Under the pieces are notes generated by a model. It had not been told where the DNA came from. It saw only the letters and a list, made by a program, of their open reading frames with translations, and made no database searches. Below are positions 1 through 8,837 of a stretch of 39,108 bases of DNA, piece by piece (positions within the stretch are counted from its first letter, which is position 1; each line of letters starts with the position of its first letter). Source of the DNA: an uncultured Candidatus Saccharibacteria bacterium (lineage in GTDB: Bacteria; Patescibacteriota; Saccharimonadia; Saccharimonadales; Saccharimonadaceae); the NCBI GenBank assembly GCA_946411935.1, contig CAMKFS010000003.1, positions 1 to 39,108 of the forward strand, written 5' to 3'. A program made the translations under genes and the position numbers.

Positions 1-11
1 AAAAAATGTGA

Positions 12-17
12 TAAAAT
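12..17 (+). promoter_or_regulatory. Extended -10 box before rplS
   Basis: TGATAAAAT occurs here, and the same nine bases are found before the ltaS-like gene and before the flavoprotein gene. A start site about 7 nt downstream gives a leader of roughly 25 nt before the ATG at 49. The -35 would lie outside the window. Confidence 0.45.
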
Positions 18-48
18 GAGGAAAGTTTTTAATATAAAAGGTAAGAAT

Positions 49-531
49 ATGTCGTTTGAATTACTCAAAATGGTGGGTGATGCCCAGAAAAAGAAGGCCG
101 TCATTGACGTCCGTTCTGGTGATACTGTGCGTGTTTCACAGAAAATTAAGGAAGGTGACAAGTTCCGCATTCAGGTATTTGAAGGTACTGTAATTCGCGT
201 TGATCGCAAAGCTTCTCATACTGAGCGTATCGTTGTCCGTAAAGTTACGTCTGGTGTTGGTGTCGAGAAGAGCTTCTTGATGCACAGCCCACTCGTAGAA
301 AAGGTCGAGATTGTTCGCCGTGGCAAAGTCCGCCGCAACAACCTCCGCTATCTCCGTGAGCGCTCTGGTAAGTCCGCTCGTCTCACTCAGAAGGATTTCG
401 ATCGCCACGCAGTAAACGAACTCCCAGCTGAGGAAGAAGCTCCAGTTGAGGAAGCTCCAAAGGCTGAAGAAACCGCTGAAGCTGCAGAAGCAAAAGCAGA
501 AGCTCCAGCAGAAGAAAAGACGGAAGCTTAA
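49..531 (+). CDS. rplS: Ribosomal protein bL19
   Basis: bL19 of the large ribosomal subunit, at the 30S-50S interface. The body (VRSGDTVRVSQKI, FEGTVIRVDR, GVGVEKSFLMHSP, KVRRNNLRYLRER) is typical of the family. A C-terminal tail of roughly 40 residues rich in Ala, Glu and Pro extends beyond the usual ~115-residue length, an acidic extension seen in some CPR ribosomal proteins. The ORF track starts at 16, but that ATG overlaps the -10 box. The ATG at 49 has an AAGGTAAG Shine-Dalgarno-like sequence and begins with the family-typical N-terminus MSFELLKMV. The next gene starts 3 nt after the stop, so translational coupling is likely. Confidence 0.93.
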   Translation: MSFELLKMVGDAQKKKAVIDVRSGDTVRVSQKIKEGDKFRIQVFEGTVIRVDRKASHTERIVVRKVTSGVGVEKSFLMHSPLVEKVEIVRRGKVRRNNLRYLRERSGKSARLTQKDFDRHAVNELPAEEEAPVEEAPKAEETAEAAEAKAEAPAEEKTEA

Positions 532-534
532 AGC

Positions 535-1428
535 TTGAAAAAGCTCTTAGGAATAGATGAAGTAGGAAGAGGTCCCTGGGCGGGACCTCTTGTTGTTGGT
601 GCTTGCGTTCTGCGCGAACCGATCGACGGTTTAAACGACAGTAAAAAATTAACCGCGAAACGCCGCGAGGCTTTGGCGGCAGAAATACATAAAAAAGCCT
701 ACTGCGGACTGGGGTGGATCCCAGCAAAAGAACTCGATGAGCTTGGGCTCTCCGCTTCTCTGCGAAAAGCTTGTCGCGAAGCGGTCAAAGCCATCCAGAC
801 ACAAAAGCCCGAATTCAACGAAATAATCATCGACGGCACAATTAACTTCCTGAGCGATACGCCGCTCGGTAAATACGTTACGGTTCTTCCGAAAGCTGAT
901 GCGCTTGTACCGGAAGTATCTGCCGCCTCAATTATTGCAAAAGTTGCGCGCGACAACTATATGATTAAACTTGCAGAAAAATACCCAAATTATGGCTTCG
1001 AGAAACACGTCGGTTATGGCACTGCCCTTCACCGCGCTGCGCTAGAAAAATTTGGTCCTTGCGATGAGCATCGCAAAAGTTTTCGCCCGATTGCAGAATT
1101 GACGCATAATAACGAGGCTGGGCATAAGGGCGAAGATGCGGCGGCCGATTATCTCATTAAACATGGGCACGAAATCATAGCGCGAAACTGGAAAACAAAA
1201 TGGTGCGAAATTGACATCGTGTCTAAACTTGGAGGCATTCTGTATTTTACCGAAGTAAAATATCGTCGGGTTGGCGGTGGGCTCGATGCAATAACGCCCA
1301 AAAAGCAAGAGCAGATGCGCTTTGCGGCAGAAATGTATTTACAGGGCCACTCGGAAACTAGCGCTCGTCTCGCAACTGTCGCCGTCAGCGGCGATAACTA
1401 TATAGTCACTGACTTCGTCGAGATATAA
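535..1428 (+). CDS. rnhB: RNase HII fused to YraN/UPF0102 nuclease-like domain
   Basis: Residues 1 to ~190 are RNase HII, which removes ribonucleotides from DNA and RNA primers. Visible are GIDEVGRGPWAGPL (acidic D8/E9), IIIDGTIN, ARDNYM, and the GYGTALH...HRKSF block. Residues ~192-297 are a UPF0102/YraN domain: GHKGEDAAADYL, RNWKTKWCEIDIV and FTEVKYRR, the E-D-EVK pattern of PD-(D/E)XK nucleases. The two are normally separate, adjacent genes; here they form one frame without an internal stop. The start is TTG, 3 nt after the rplS stop; no better ATG lies upstream of the catalytic motif. Confidence 0.92.
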   Translation: MKKLLGIDEVGRGPWAGPLVVGACVLREPIDGLNDSKKLTAKRREALAAEIHKKAYCGLGWIPAKELDELGLSASLRKACREAVKAIQTQKPEFNEIIIDGTINFLSDTPLGKYVTVLPKADALVPEVSAASIIAKVARDNYMIKLAEKYPNYGFEKHVGYGTALHRAALEKFGPCDEHRKSFRPIAELTHNNEAGHKGEDAAADYLIKHGHEIIARNWKTKWCEIDIVSKLGGILYFTEVKYRRVGGGLDAITPKKQEQMRFAAEMYLQGHSETSARLATVAVSGDNYIVTDFVEI

Positions 1429-1434
1429 TCTCTA

Positions 1435-1463
1435 TTGATTTTTCGGCGTAAAGATTATATAAT
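1435..1463 (+). promoter_or_regulatory. Promoter of the 1511 gene
   Basis: TTGATT, a 17-nt spacer and TATAAT. The predicted leader is about 40 nt and carries a Shine-Dalgarno sequence. Confidence 0.65.
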
Positions 1464-1510
1464 ATATATTACGTTTCTACGAGTTCTTTTTCAGAGAAAG
1501 AGGTGGTTGA

Positions 1511-2008
1511 ATGAAAGTCAAAAGAGGCAGTGTTGTGTATCTACAGAAGTATGATGCCGTTTTCATACTCCATGAGTTAAACTCAATTCCGGCAGGAATG
1601 CTAGAACAAATTTTCGATAACGACGATGGCTATATCTTTATGAATGGCTTTAATGACGGTCTAACCTTTGATATTAGGATCAAAGACCCAAATAGTGCCG
1701 ACTGGGTAATGAAGCAGGATTGGATTATCAATTTCGACGACTACAGAAAGCGCAAGGCTAAGGAGGTCGAGAGCTTCATGCAAGACTTTATTGATTACAT
1801 AGAGGCAAAGCTTGAAGCGTTCAATGAAGACGGTCCCGCCAAAAAAGATGAGGAAGAAATAGACAATTGGCTAAAGCGGCAACAACATAAACTCATGTCG
1901 TTAGATTTAATGGTCGGCTATCTAATCAAGAAAGCTCGATTCAAAGTGCCAAGAAGACGCCTAATTGATATATTCCGCCTTAAAAAATCAGAAGAGCCCT
2001 CGCTATAG
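1511..2008 (+). CDS. Uncharacterised 165-aa protein
   Basis: I do not recognise a family. It is soluble, without signal peptide or membrane segment. The N-terminal ~80 residues look like a small beta-rich fold (MKVKRGSVVYLQKYDAVFIL). The middle is charged and helical (roughly residues 75-130, KRKAKEVESFMQDFIDYIEAKLEAF), and the tail is basic (KVPRRRLIDIFRLKK). AGAGGTGG lies 7-8 nt before the ATG. The gene is monocistronic, with its own full promoter and a terminator overlapping the stop codon. This self-contained layout matches other orphan genes in the window (8113, 29417, 30381). Confidence 0.8.
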   Translation: MKVKRGSVVYLQKYDAVFILHELNSIPAGMLEQIFDNDDGYIFMNGFNDGLTFDIRIKDPNSADWVMKQDWIINFDDYRKRKAKEVESFMQDFIDYIEAKLEAFNEDGPAKKDEEEIDNWLKRQQHKLMSLDLMVGYLIKKARFKVPRRRLIDIFRLKKSEEPSL

Positions 2009-2018
2009 AGGGCTTTTT
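1995..2018 (+). terminator. Intrinsic terminator after the 1511 gene
   Basis: Hairpin AGCCCTC / GAGGGCT followed by TTTTT. The TAG stop codon lies in the loop and 3' arm. Confidence 0.8.
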
Positions 2019-2026
2019 GCTACCAA

Positions 2027-2770
2027 TTATTCTAATCCGCGAGTGGGCTCATTCGGGCAAGTAGCAAGAACTTTTTGCATGGCGAGTTTTTCGGCAGGAG
2101 TAACCCAAAGTTTATATTTATATTTAACCGAAATCTGACGCGCAACATATTGACAACGAAAAGCTTCATTACTCGGCAACCAAGTATCAGCAGCCTGGTC
2201 GGACTTTTCTTGATTGGCCGGGCCATCAACGGCGAGGAGGTTTAGTGGGTCCTGGCTGATTTCATAACGCGTATTCTTGTCAAGTAGACCGGCTCCGCTC
2301 GCCCAGGCATTACTAAGCGCGACAACATGATCAATTTGCACGGCGCTAGAAGTTGCTTCGCCGCGTTCAAATTGAATTATTTTGCCAGTGTACGGATCAT
2401 CGAGAGTGCCAGTCTGCACTTTGCAGGAATTCGCCTTGTATTCTATGTTTTTTAAATCACGAGCAAGAATCGCCTCGCGCGTATTACAGCCGCTTGCAGT
2501 CTGGCCCCAATTATCGTAAAAAGCTTTTCGATAGTATTTTTGCTCGGTATATTTATCCTTGACGGCTAAATTCTCGAGTACATCTTTCGCGAGCAAAGAA
2601 TCTGCTTTCGATTGCTCAAGTTTATACTCCGGCAACTTTCCGTCAGAAAAACCAAGCTGGCTCGCATATTCGTAAGACTTCGGATTAAATAGTACGAAAG
2701 CGCCAAAAGCCAACGCAGCAACAATTACTGCGCCAATGCGACGAATTTGATAGCGAGTCAAACGAGGCAT
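2027..2770 (-). CDS. Membrane-anchored HNH nuclease (DUF1524/GmrSD C-terminal type)
   Basis: One N-terminal membrane segment (about residues 10-27, IGAVIVAALAFGAFVLF) places the nuclease domain outside the cell. The domain carries GCNTREAILARDL, the VQIDHVVALSNAWASG core with the catalytic D-H pair, then NLLAVDGPANQEKSDQAADTWLPSN. This is the secreted DUF1524-like HNH family common in Actinobacteria. A likely role is cutting extracellular DNA for nucleotide salvage or uptake; this is inference, but ComEC and pilin genes are nearby. It lies 2 nt after rubrerythrin (TAAGGATG) and is probably co-transcribed with it. The substrate is unknown. Confidence 0.85.
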   Translation of the reverse strand: MPRLTRYQIRRIGAVIVAALAFGAFVLFNPKSYEYASQLGFSDGKLPEYKLEQSKADSLLAKDVLENLAVKDKYTEQKYYRKAFYDNWGQTASGCNTREAILARDLKNIEYKANSCKVQTGTLDDPYTGKIIQFERGEATSSAVQIDHVVALSNAWASGAGLLDKNTRYEISQDPLNLLAVDGPANQEKSDQAADTWLPSNEAFRCQYVARQISVKYKYKLWVTPAEKLAMQKVLATCPNEPTRGLE

Positions 2771-2772
2771 CC

Positions 2773-3312
2773 TTAGTAGTTCTCTGCCTGAATTTCAAAA
2801 TATGATTGCGGGTGATTACAGACTGGACATACTTCTGGCGCAGAATCGCCAATGTGAATATAGCCACAGTTGCGGCACTTCCAGACCGTTACGCCATCAC
2901 CCTTGAAGACCATGCCTTTCTCGATATTTTCGACGAGTTTAAGGTAGCGCTCCTCGTGATGCTTCTCGATTTCGCCGACTTTTTCAAATAGATCAGCAAT
3001 CTCATTGAAGCCTTCTTCGCGTGCTTCCTCGGCGAATTTTTTATACATATCAGTATACTCATAATTCTCACCGGCAGCAGCATCCTTGAGGTTGGTCATC
3101 GTGTCAGCGACGCCATCATGGAGAAGCTTGTACCAAATCTTGGCATGCTCTTTTTCGTTGTCGCTAGTCTCCTGGAAGATGGCAGCAATTTGCTCATAGC
3201 CTTCTTTCTTTGCTTTGCTTGCATAGAACTGATATTTTACGCGCGCCTGCGATTCGCCTGCGAACGCGGCGTTTAAGTTTTTCTCTGTTTTTGTGCCTTT
3301 AATTTCTGCCAT
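2773..3312 (-). CDS. rbr: Rubrerythrin
   Basis: Non-haem di-iron peroxidase that reduces hydrogen peroxide in anaerobes and microaerophiles. An N-terminal ferritin-like four-helix domain carries the iron-ligand glutamates ([47 protein letters not shown]). A C-terminal rubredoxin domain carries two CxxC pairs ([17 protein letters not shown]). At 179 aa it is a typical length. AGGAGG precedes the ATG and a TAAAAT box lies further upstream. First gene of a two-gene unit with the nuclease. Confidence 0.96.
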   Translation of the reverse strand: MAEIKGTKTEKNLNAAFAGESQARVKYQFYASKAKKEGYEQIAAIFQETSDNEKEHAKIWYKLLHDGVADTMTNLKDAAAGENYEYTDMYKKFAEEAREEGFNEIADLFEKVGEIEKHHEERYLKLVENIEKGMVFKGDGVTVWKCRNCGYIHIGDSAPEVCPVCNHPQSYFEIQAENY

Positions 3313-3356
3313 AATCCTCCTATTTTATTCTATTTTAACAGATTAGCGTCAGATGG

Positions 3357-3362
3357 TATAAT
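3357..3362 (+). promoter_or_regulatory. Extended -10 box of ruvB, leaderless geometry
   Basis: TGGTATAAT ends 7 nt before the ATG at 3370. TTAACA lies 16 nt upstream as a possible -35. No Shine-Dalgarno sequence fits, so the mRNA probably starts at or next to the ATG. Confidence 0.7.
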
Positions 3363-3369
3363 AATAGAT

Positions 3370-4371
3370 ATGGCAATTGAGAGAGTTATCGACACGAGCC
3401 TACATGAAGATGACGGCGAAGAAAATATCGTCGAATTTAGCTTGCGTCCGACCAGCTTCGAAGAATACATCGGTCAGGATCGCTTAAAAACTAATCTCAA
3501 ACTCGCGATTGAAGCCGCAAAGAAACGCGGCGACGTACTAGATCATATATTATTATATGGTCCTCCAGGACTTGGCAAGACAACAATGGCCGGAGTGATT
3601 GCGCGCGAGATGAATGCAAACTTTCGCGCCACCTCCGCCCCGTCAATTGAAAAGGCCGGCGACTTAGCAAGTATCCTAACTAGTTTGTCGGATGGAGATA
3701 TCTTGTTTATTGATGAAATCCATCGCTTGAGACGCGCGGTCGAGGAAATCCTATATTCCGCTATGGAAGATTACAAACTCGACATCGTAATCGGAAAAGG
3801 TACCACAGCGCACAGCGTGAAACTAGATTTGCCACGCTTCACATTAATTGGCGCTACAACACAGGCTGGTAACCTTGCTGGTCCATTACGTGATCGTTTT
3901 GGGCATAATTTCCGTCTTGAATATTACGCAGATAAAGATATTCAGAAGATTATTGAGCGTTCCGCAAAACTGCTCGACACAAAGATTGAGCCAGAAGCAG
4001 CTTCGCTACTTGCAAAGCGATCACGTCTAACACCACGCATCGCCAACCGCCTGTTGAAGCGTGTTCGCGATTATGCCGACGTTAATGGCGACGGCATCAT
4101 AGATATGCCAGCAACTAATGGCGCGCTCGAATTGCTCGAAATTGACGAGCTTGGCCTAGATCCAGCCGATCGAAATATGCTAAATCTTATGATCGACAAG
4201 TACGGGAATCGGCCTGTCGGCCTAAATACAATCGCCGCTTTAACCGGCGACGAGGCTTCTACGATTGAGGATTATTTTGAGCCATATCTTATTCAGATTG
4301 GCATGATTCAGCGCACACCAAAAGGCCGCATTATTACAGAAAATGCAAAGAAGCATCTCGGAAGAGCTTAA
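3370..4371 (+). CDS. ruvB: Holliday junction branch migration ATPase RuvB
   Basis: AAA+ motor of RuvAB. Walker A GPPGLGKTT lies at about residues 65-73, Walker B is DILFIDEIHRL, sensor 1 is FTLIGATTQAG, the arginine finger region is PLRDRFG, and a C-terminal winged helix includes RTPKGRIITE. At 333 aa it matches the family. It is transcribed from a leaderless promoter. Its stop overlaps that of the convergent murJ (shared TTAA at 4368-4371). The resolvase ruvC lies about 17 kb away, not in an operon with it. Confidence 0.97.
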   Translation: MAIERVIDTSLHEDDGEENIVEFSLRPTSFEEYIGQDRLKTNLKLAIEAAKKRGDVLDHILLYGPPGLGKTTMAGVIAREMNANFRATSAPSIEKAGDLASILTSLSDGDILFIDEIHRLRRAVEEILYSAMEDYKLDIVIGKGTTAHSVKLDLPRFTLIGATTQAGNLAGPLRDRFGHNFRLEYYADKDIQKIIERSAKLLDTKIEPEAASLLAKRSRLTPRIANRLLKRVRDYADVNGDGIIDMPATNGALELLEIDELGLDPADRNMLNLMIDKYGNRPVGLNTIAALTGDEASTIEDYFEPYLIQIGMIQRTPKGRIITENAKKHLGRA

Positions 4372-6011
4372 TTTTTAGGCTCAGTCGGCTTTGCGTTTTT
4401 GAAGAGAATTTTGACAATACGATTGATGATTGGCTGAACTTCTTTAATCTTAAATAGAACACAAACTACAAGATAGAATGCAAGGCTAACAACCGAAATA
4501 ATGCAGAACTTCGGGAAGGTCGAGAAGAAGGAGTTATCGGTCGCGCGAAGCGGCAATAATTTTGTAAGAATATACGAAACGACTCCGGCAAGCATGGCAG
4601 CAATCGTCATTTTGAATGCAGTCTTCCAAAAAGCGCGGTCGAGGAGATGGCGCTCACGGTTTTGGATAAGCAACAATACACCCACTTCAAATACAGCAGA
4701 AATACTCGTTGCATAAGCGAGGCCTTCTGGACCATAATTCCAAATACTAAATAGGACGGCAAATACTATCTGAACAATGAAAGCGACAATCGAAATAATG
4801 AGCGGAGTTTTCGCGTTTTGACGAGCATAAAAACCGCGCGCAACAATATGATACATTGACTGCGTAATAATCGCGATAATGAATGCGCCGAGAACGCTAG
4901 CAATCTTCGGATCACCACCATTCTTGATAAAGTTCACAACGTAACCGCGCGTGAAGAATGCAATTAGAGCAATCGGCATCGATATTAAAATAATCGTGCT
5001 CAACGCTGAGCGATAAGTCTCACGAAACGCCTCTTTATCCCCGCGTCCCGCCTCTTCTGTTAGCTTCGGGAAGAAAGCAGTCGAAATCGCAACGCCAATT
5101 AAGTTCACTGGCATGGAGTGAAGCGACGAAGCTTGCTGATAAGCACGAATCGATTGTTCACCCATACGAGATGCAAGATTCGTGTTAACGATACTCATGA
5201 CGTAATCAATGCCCTGGTCTGCTGAGCGCGATGGAAGAAGGCGAAGAACCTTACGAAAGCCCTGATTGCGCCAACTGATTTTAAAATTGTAGTCAAAGCC
5301 AAGACCAATAAGACCGATGATACTGACGCCAAGCTGAAGCAACGCGCCAAAAACGACTCCGAGTGCGACGCCCATAATTCCGCCCTCAAATATCTGGATG
5401 CCAAATATATTAATTCCGTTCGTAAACACTAGAATGCCTACGATGATTCCGATATTGTAAAGTGCCGGTGCGAGCGAGTAGAAAATGAAACGCCCAACCG
5501 CCTGCTGCATACTCGATAGTACTGTAGAAATCGAAAACAAGAATGGATTGATTGCAATCACGCGCATCATATTAATCGCCAGAGACATTGCCGATTCGTT
5601 GAGGCCCGGTGCGACAATATAACGAACTAGTGGGTCAGCAAAAATCATGATAAGAATAGAAGCAACGAGACTGATAAAGGCTAGGAAATTAAGCGTACTA
5701 GTGCTAAGCTCCCAGGCAGACTTCTTATTGCCCGCAACAAGACGCTGGTTGAAGACTGGGACGAATGTTACCGCTAGTGCGCCAGATGTAATAATAAAGA
5801 AAAGAAAATCCGGGACAGTGAAGGCTGCTGTATAGGCATCTAGCCCTGCAGGATAGGTATCATAATACATAGTATTAAGCCAGCGATCGCGGAAAATTCC
5901 GAGCAGAGCGGAAATGAGAGTCGAGCTAGCAATCACGATTGCAGCAGTCTTAACAGAAAGACGCTGATTCGCTAGCGAGACAACCGATCTAAAGTGAATT
6001 TTATGCTTCAT
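4368..6011 (-). CDS. murJ: Lipid II flippase MurJ (MviN)
   Basis: MOP-superfamily flippase that moves lipid II across the membrane for peptidoglycan synthesis. At 547 aa it has about 14 hydrophobic segments. The N-terminal pattern (STLISALLGIFRDRWL, FTVPDFLFFIITSGAL, FVPVFNQRL) is the MurJ signature region. A short polar N-terminus and a basic C-terminal tail are visible. TATAAT at 6021-6026 ends 9 nt before the ATG and no Shine-Dalgarno sequence is seen. Together with murC and ftsB it gives the window several wall-synthesis genes. Confidence 0.95.
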   Translation of the reverse strand: MKHKIHFRSVVSLANQRLSVKTAAIVIASSTLISALLGIFRDRWLNTMYYDTYPAGLDAYTAAFTVPDFLFFIITSGALAVTFVPVFNQRLVAGNKKSAWELSTSTLNFLAFISLVASILIMIFADPLVRYIVAPGLNESAMSLAINMMRVIAINPFLFSISTVLSSMQQAVGRFIFYSLAPALYNIGIIVGILVFTNGINIFGIQIFEGGIMGVALGVVFGALLQLGVSIIGLIGLGFDYNFKISWRNQGFRKVLRLLPSRSADQGIDYVMSIVNTNLASRMGEQSIRAYQQASSLHSMPVNLIGVAISTAFFPKLTEEAGRGDKEAFRETYRSALSTIILISMPIALIAFFTRGYVVNFIKNGGDPKIASVLGAFIIAIITQSMYHIVARGFYARQNAKTPLIISIVAFIVQIVFAVLFSIWNYGPEGLAYATSISAVFEVGVLLLIQNRERHLLDRAFWKTAFKMTIAAMLAGVVSYILTKLLPLRATDNSFFSTFPKFCIISVVSLAFYLVVCVLFKIKEVQPIINRIVKILFKNAKPTEPKN

Positions 6012-6020
6012 ACTATGCTT

Positions 6021-6026
6021 ATTATA
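6021..6026 (-). promoter_or_regulatory. -10 box of murJ
   Basis: GGTATAAT on the minus strand, 9 nt before the ATG, in the short gap after ftsH. Confidence 0.55.
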
Positions 6027-6028
6027 CC

Positions 6029-7924
6029 TTAATCATGTAGCTTTGCCGCTGTTGGCATAGTAGTGCCCTTCAGAATAGCAGCAACTTCTTTTTCTTCCAA
6101 AGTTTCTTTTTCGAGCAGAGCCTCAGCAAGCTCGTCGAGATGCTTTTTGTTGGCTTTCAACACAGCTTCCGCGCGCGAATTCGCTTCTTTCGTAAGCGAT
6201 TCAATCTCCGCATCGATAAGCTCAGAAGTTTTCTCGGAGTAAGTCTTAGCACGGTCGCCAAAGAAGTTAACCTCGTCAGAATTAAAGACTTGGTCGCGAA
6301 GCTTAACGCCCATACCTTCTTGCGAAACCATCTCGCGTGCAAGCTCAGCGACATGTTGAAGATCAGAGCTTGCGCCAGTCGTAATGCCGTCGACGCCAAG
6401 GATTAGACGCTCCGCAACGCGGCCGCCCATTGCGCGAGCAAGGACATCTTTCAGTTCGTAGACATTCTTGTAGCTGCGATCTTCAGGTGGAAGGAACCAC
6501 GTAACACCACCGGTGCGACCACGAGGAATAATAGTAACCTTATGAACAGGATCAGAATCCGGCAAGACATGGCCAACAATTGCGTGACCGGCTTCATGAT
6601 AAGCAGTAATTTTACGTTCTTGCTCATTCATAACCTTCGATTTGCGTTCTGGGCCAATCGCTACACGCTCAAATGCCTCAGTAACATCATCGTTCGTGAT
6701 TACTTTGCGATTATTGCGCGCAGCACCAATTGCGGCTTCGTTTGCGATATTTGCGAGGTCGGCACCGCTCGAACCAGCAGTCTTAGCAGCAAGCGCATCG
6801 AGATTAACATCGTCCGCGATTGGCTTATTCTTAAAGTGGACTTTAAGAATTTCAACACGATCCTTGCGCTCCGGGAGCGTAACATTAACATGGCGATCAA
6901 AACGACCTGGGCGAAGAAGTGCTTTATCGAGCATATCGACACGGTTAGTAGCCGCGATTACGATTACACCAGTTTCATTATCGAAACCATCCATTTCGAC
7001 GAGAATCTGATTGAGCGTCTGCTCGTCTTCGCGGCCAGCACCGCCACGAGCATCGCGCTTATGTGCGACCGCATCAATTTCATCGATGAAGATAATACTA
7101 GGAGAATTTTTCTTCGCCTTAGCAAAGAGATCACGGACACGAGATGCGCCGACACCAACAAACATTTCGGCAAACTCAGAGCCAGAAATCGAGAAAAATG
7201 GGACGTTTGCTTCGCCAGCGACAGCACGAGCCATGAGAGTTTTACCGGTACCAGGGTCGCCCGCTAGCAGAACGCCGCGCGGAATCTTGGCACCAACTTT
7301 TTCGTATTTCTTTGGGTTCTTGAGAAAATCTACGACTTCGGATAGGTCCTGTTTTGCAGCCTCATTGCCAGCAACGTCAGTGAAGAGAACCTTCTTTTTC
7401 TCATTGCCATATAGGCGAGCTTTTGCCTTGCCGAATCCCATATTCTGGTTGTTCATATTCTGCGCTTGGCGCATCATGAAAATTAGAAAACCGATAATTA
7501 AAACAACCGGGACAACGATCAAAGCAATATCCATAATCGTGCCAAAGATATCAGTGTTGTCTTTAATTTCGACAGCAACTTTGCCTTCGTTAATAACTTC
7601 CTCGAAGCCCTGCTCTTGAAGCGTGCCAGATCCGTCCTTGCGAGAAATCATATTCTTTGGCAAGTCCGTGTTGTCTTTGGCGGTAATTTTTAATTCATTA
7701 CCAGTTACTTCAATTTTCTCTAGCTTCTCTTCCCTAGCGTAACTGAGAATTTCTGTAATATTACGTTCTTCAGCATTCTTGAAGTCGCCGCCATTGAGGC
7801 TAGTCGTAAAGGAATAGGCGATTAATAAAATAATTGCCCAGAAGACACCGAGTCTAATGAAATTTAACACTTTGTTTGGTTTCTGCGGTTTTTTCTTGCC
7901 GGCAGTATTCTTATATTCTGGCAC
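6029..7924 (-). CDS. ftsH: ATP-dependent zinc metalloprotease FtsH
   Basis: Membrane-anchored AAA+ protease for quality control of membrane and regulatory proteins. Two N-terminal membrane segments (about residues 22-42 and 128-150) flank a small extracytoplasmic domain. The AAA domain has Walker A GDPGTGKT, Walker B IIFIDEID, and an SRH with [20 protein letters not shown]. The zinc site is HEAGH, with the third ligand in the downstream helical region. At 631 aa it is normal. The start is GTG, chosen because GGAG lies 6-7 nt upstream. Promoter TGATATAAT at 7953-7958 gives a leader of about 20 nt. Confidence 0.97.
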   Translation of the reverse strand: MPEYKNTAGKKKPQKPNKVLNFIRLGVFWAIILLIAYSFTTSLNGGDFKNAEERNITEILSYAREEKLEKIEVTGNELKITAKDNTDLPKNMISRKDGSGTLQEQGFEEVINEGKVAVEIKDNTDIFGTIMDIALIVVPVVLIIGFLIFMMRQAQNMNNQNMGFGKAKARLYGNEKKKVLFTDVAGNEAAKQDLSEVVDFLKNPKKYEKVGAKIPRGVLLAGDPGTGKTLMARAVAGEANVPFFSISGSEFAEMFVGVGASRVRDLFAKAKKNSPSIIFIDEIDAVAHKRDARGGAGREDEQTLNQILVEMDGFDNETGVIVIAATNRVDMLDKALLRPGRFDRHVNVTLPERKDRVEILKVHFKNKPIADDVNLDALAAKTAGSSGADLANIANEAAIGAARNNRKVITNDDVTEAFERVAIGPERKSKVMNEQERKITAYHEAGHAIVGHVLPDSDPVHKVTIIPRGRTGGVTWFLPPEDRSYKNVYELKDVLARAMGGRVAERLILGVDGITTGASSDLQHVAELAREMVSQEGMGVKLRDQVFNSDEVNFFGDRAKTYSEKTSELIDAEIESLTKEANSRAEAVLKANKKHLDELAEALLEKETLEEKEVAAILKGTTMPTAAKLHD

Positions 7925-7952
7925 GTTTCACTCCTATAAAGTCAATATATTT

Positions 7953-7958
7953 ATTATA
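7953..7958 (-). promoter_or_regulatory. Extended -10 box of ftsH
   Basis: TGATATAAT on the minus strand. Unlike many core genes here, a short leader with GGAG follows. Confidence 0.6.
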
Positions 7959-8031
7959 TCACGGACGGTTGGCCGAACAGCTTATCTCCTGTTATTTTGC
8001 GTAGTTCTTGCACGTCTTTTCTTCGCGCGTC

Positions 8032-8059
8032 TTGACTATTTTTAGTTTTGTTGTAAAAT
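8032..8059 (+). promoter_or_regulatory. Promoter of the 8113 gene
   Basis: TTGACT, 16-nt spacer, TAAAAT, divergent from ftsH. The predicted leader is about 45 nt. Confidence 0.6.
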
Positions 8060-8112
8060 AGTGGCAGTAATTGCACATTAATGTCCCAAGTATTATGAGA
8101 GGAGGTGGGGAT

Positions 8113-8697
8113 ATGGCTACTCATAAACTGTTTATCGATAATTATAGCGTCACTAAGTATAGAGTCGGAAATGCTCGCTCCGTCGAATATAGCTATGACA
8201 GCGACGAGCATAGACTCGACATCTTCTGGAGAGACGAAAAAGTATTCTCGAAAGATAACGTTATGCCTGGCGATGCATTCTATGTAACCTGCGACGGCGG
8301 AGCGCCAGCGATTGAAGTCCTGCATTTGCCTAAGCATCCGAGCGATTTACTAATGTACATCCTTGGATTTGGTAAAGGAATTCGGAGTCATAATAAACGT
8401 GCTTTTATGGCGGCATTAGGTAGAGAACGTATAAAAAAATTCGCCGACGATCGCGATGAATATTACTTCGACGGCGAGCATTATGACTTTCGTTATTACA
8501 AAGATCCGAAAGGACGCATTTACCATTTGTCTGCATTCATTGCTTGCGATTTGTCTAGAGATGAATATTTCGAAATACTAACAGAATGGCCATATGAAAT
8601 TCGATTTCCGCGCGTTTTCTTAAGGCATATTTTTCGAGAGAAATTCGAGCTGAGCGATCGAGACGTAGATGATATTTTTAGAATATGGGACAGATAA
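8113..8697 (+). CDS. Uncharacterised 194-aa protein
   Basis: Family not recognised. It is soluble and rich in Asp, Tyr, Phe and Arg (DRDEYYFDGEHYDFRYYKDPKGRIYHL). The first ~70 residues look like beta strands (HKLFIDNYSVTKYRVGNARSVEYSYDSDEHRLDIFW), the rest mixed. No membrane segment or known catalytic motif is visible. The ORF track starts at 8071, but AGGAGGTGG lies just before the ATG at 8113, which I take as the start. A monocistronic unit with its own promoter, strong ribosome binding site and bidirectional terminator. Confidence 0.8.
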   Translation: MATHKLFIDNYSVTKYRVGNARSVEYSYDSDEHRLDIFWRDEKVFSKDNVMPGDAFYVTCDGGAPAIEVLHLPKHPSDLLMYILGFGKGIRSHNKRAFMAALGRERIKKFADDRDEYYFDGEHYDFRYYKDPKGRIYHLSAFIACDLSRDEYFEILTEWPYEIRFPRVFLRHIFREKFELSDRDVDDIFRIWDR

Positions 8698-8730
8698 AAA
8701 TCCGGGCCGCAATACTGGACCCGGATTTTT
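8696..8730 (+). terminator. Bidirectional intrinsic terminator
   Basis: AAAAATCCGGG ... CCCGGATTTTT. It ends the 8113 gene on plus and tRNA-Pro on minus. Confidence 0.85.
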
Positions 8731-8745
8731 CTTGCAATAGTAAAA

Positions 8746-8821
8746 TGGTCGGGGCGACCCGATTCGAACGGGCGACCTCGCAGTCCCGAACCGCGCGCGC
8801 TACCAGCTGCGCCACGCCCCG
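8746..8821 (-). tRNA. tRNA-Pro(CGG)
   Basis: The cloverleaf reads on the minus strand. Acceptor CGGGGCG pairs with CGCCCCG, the D arm is GCGC/GCGC, the anticodon loop TTCGGGA gives CGG, and the T arm is GCCCG TTCGAAT CGGGT. A73 and an encoded CCA follow. The D loop and discriminator fit tRNA-Pro. Confidence 0.95.
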
Positions 8822-8837
8822 ACTAGGAGATATTATA

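Noticed and set aside
4368-4371. Shared TTAA stop of ruvB and murJ, and the zero-gap stops at 19796/19797, as special regulatory overlaps
   Set aside because: Convergent stop overlaps are common in compact genomes; TTAA naturally gives a TAA on each strand.
6542-7267. 241-aa plus-strand ORF
   Set aside because: Lies antisense inside the AAA domain of ftsH, whose frame has all conserved motifs; low-complexity shadow translation.
7011-7619. 202-aa plus-strand ORF
   Set aside because: Antisense shadow of ftsH.
7954-8337. 127-aa minus-strand ORF
   Set aside because: Overlaps the promoter and first part of the 8113 gene, which has a strong Shine-Dalgarno sequence and promoter.
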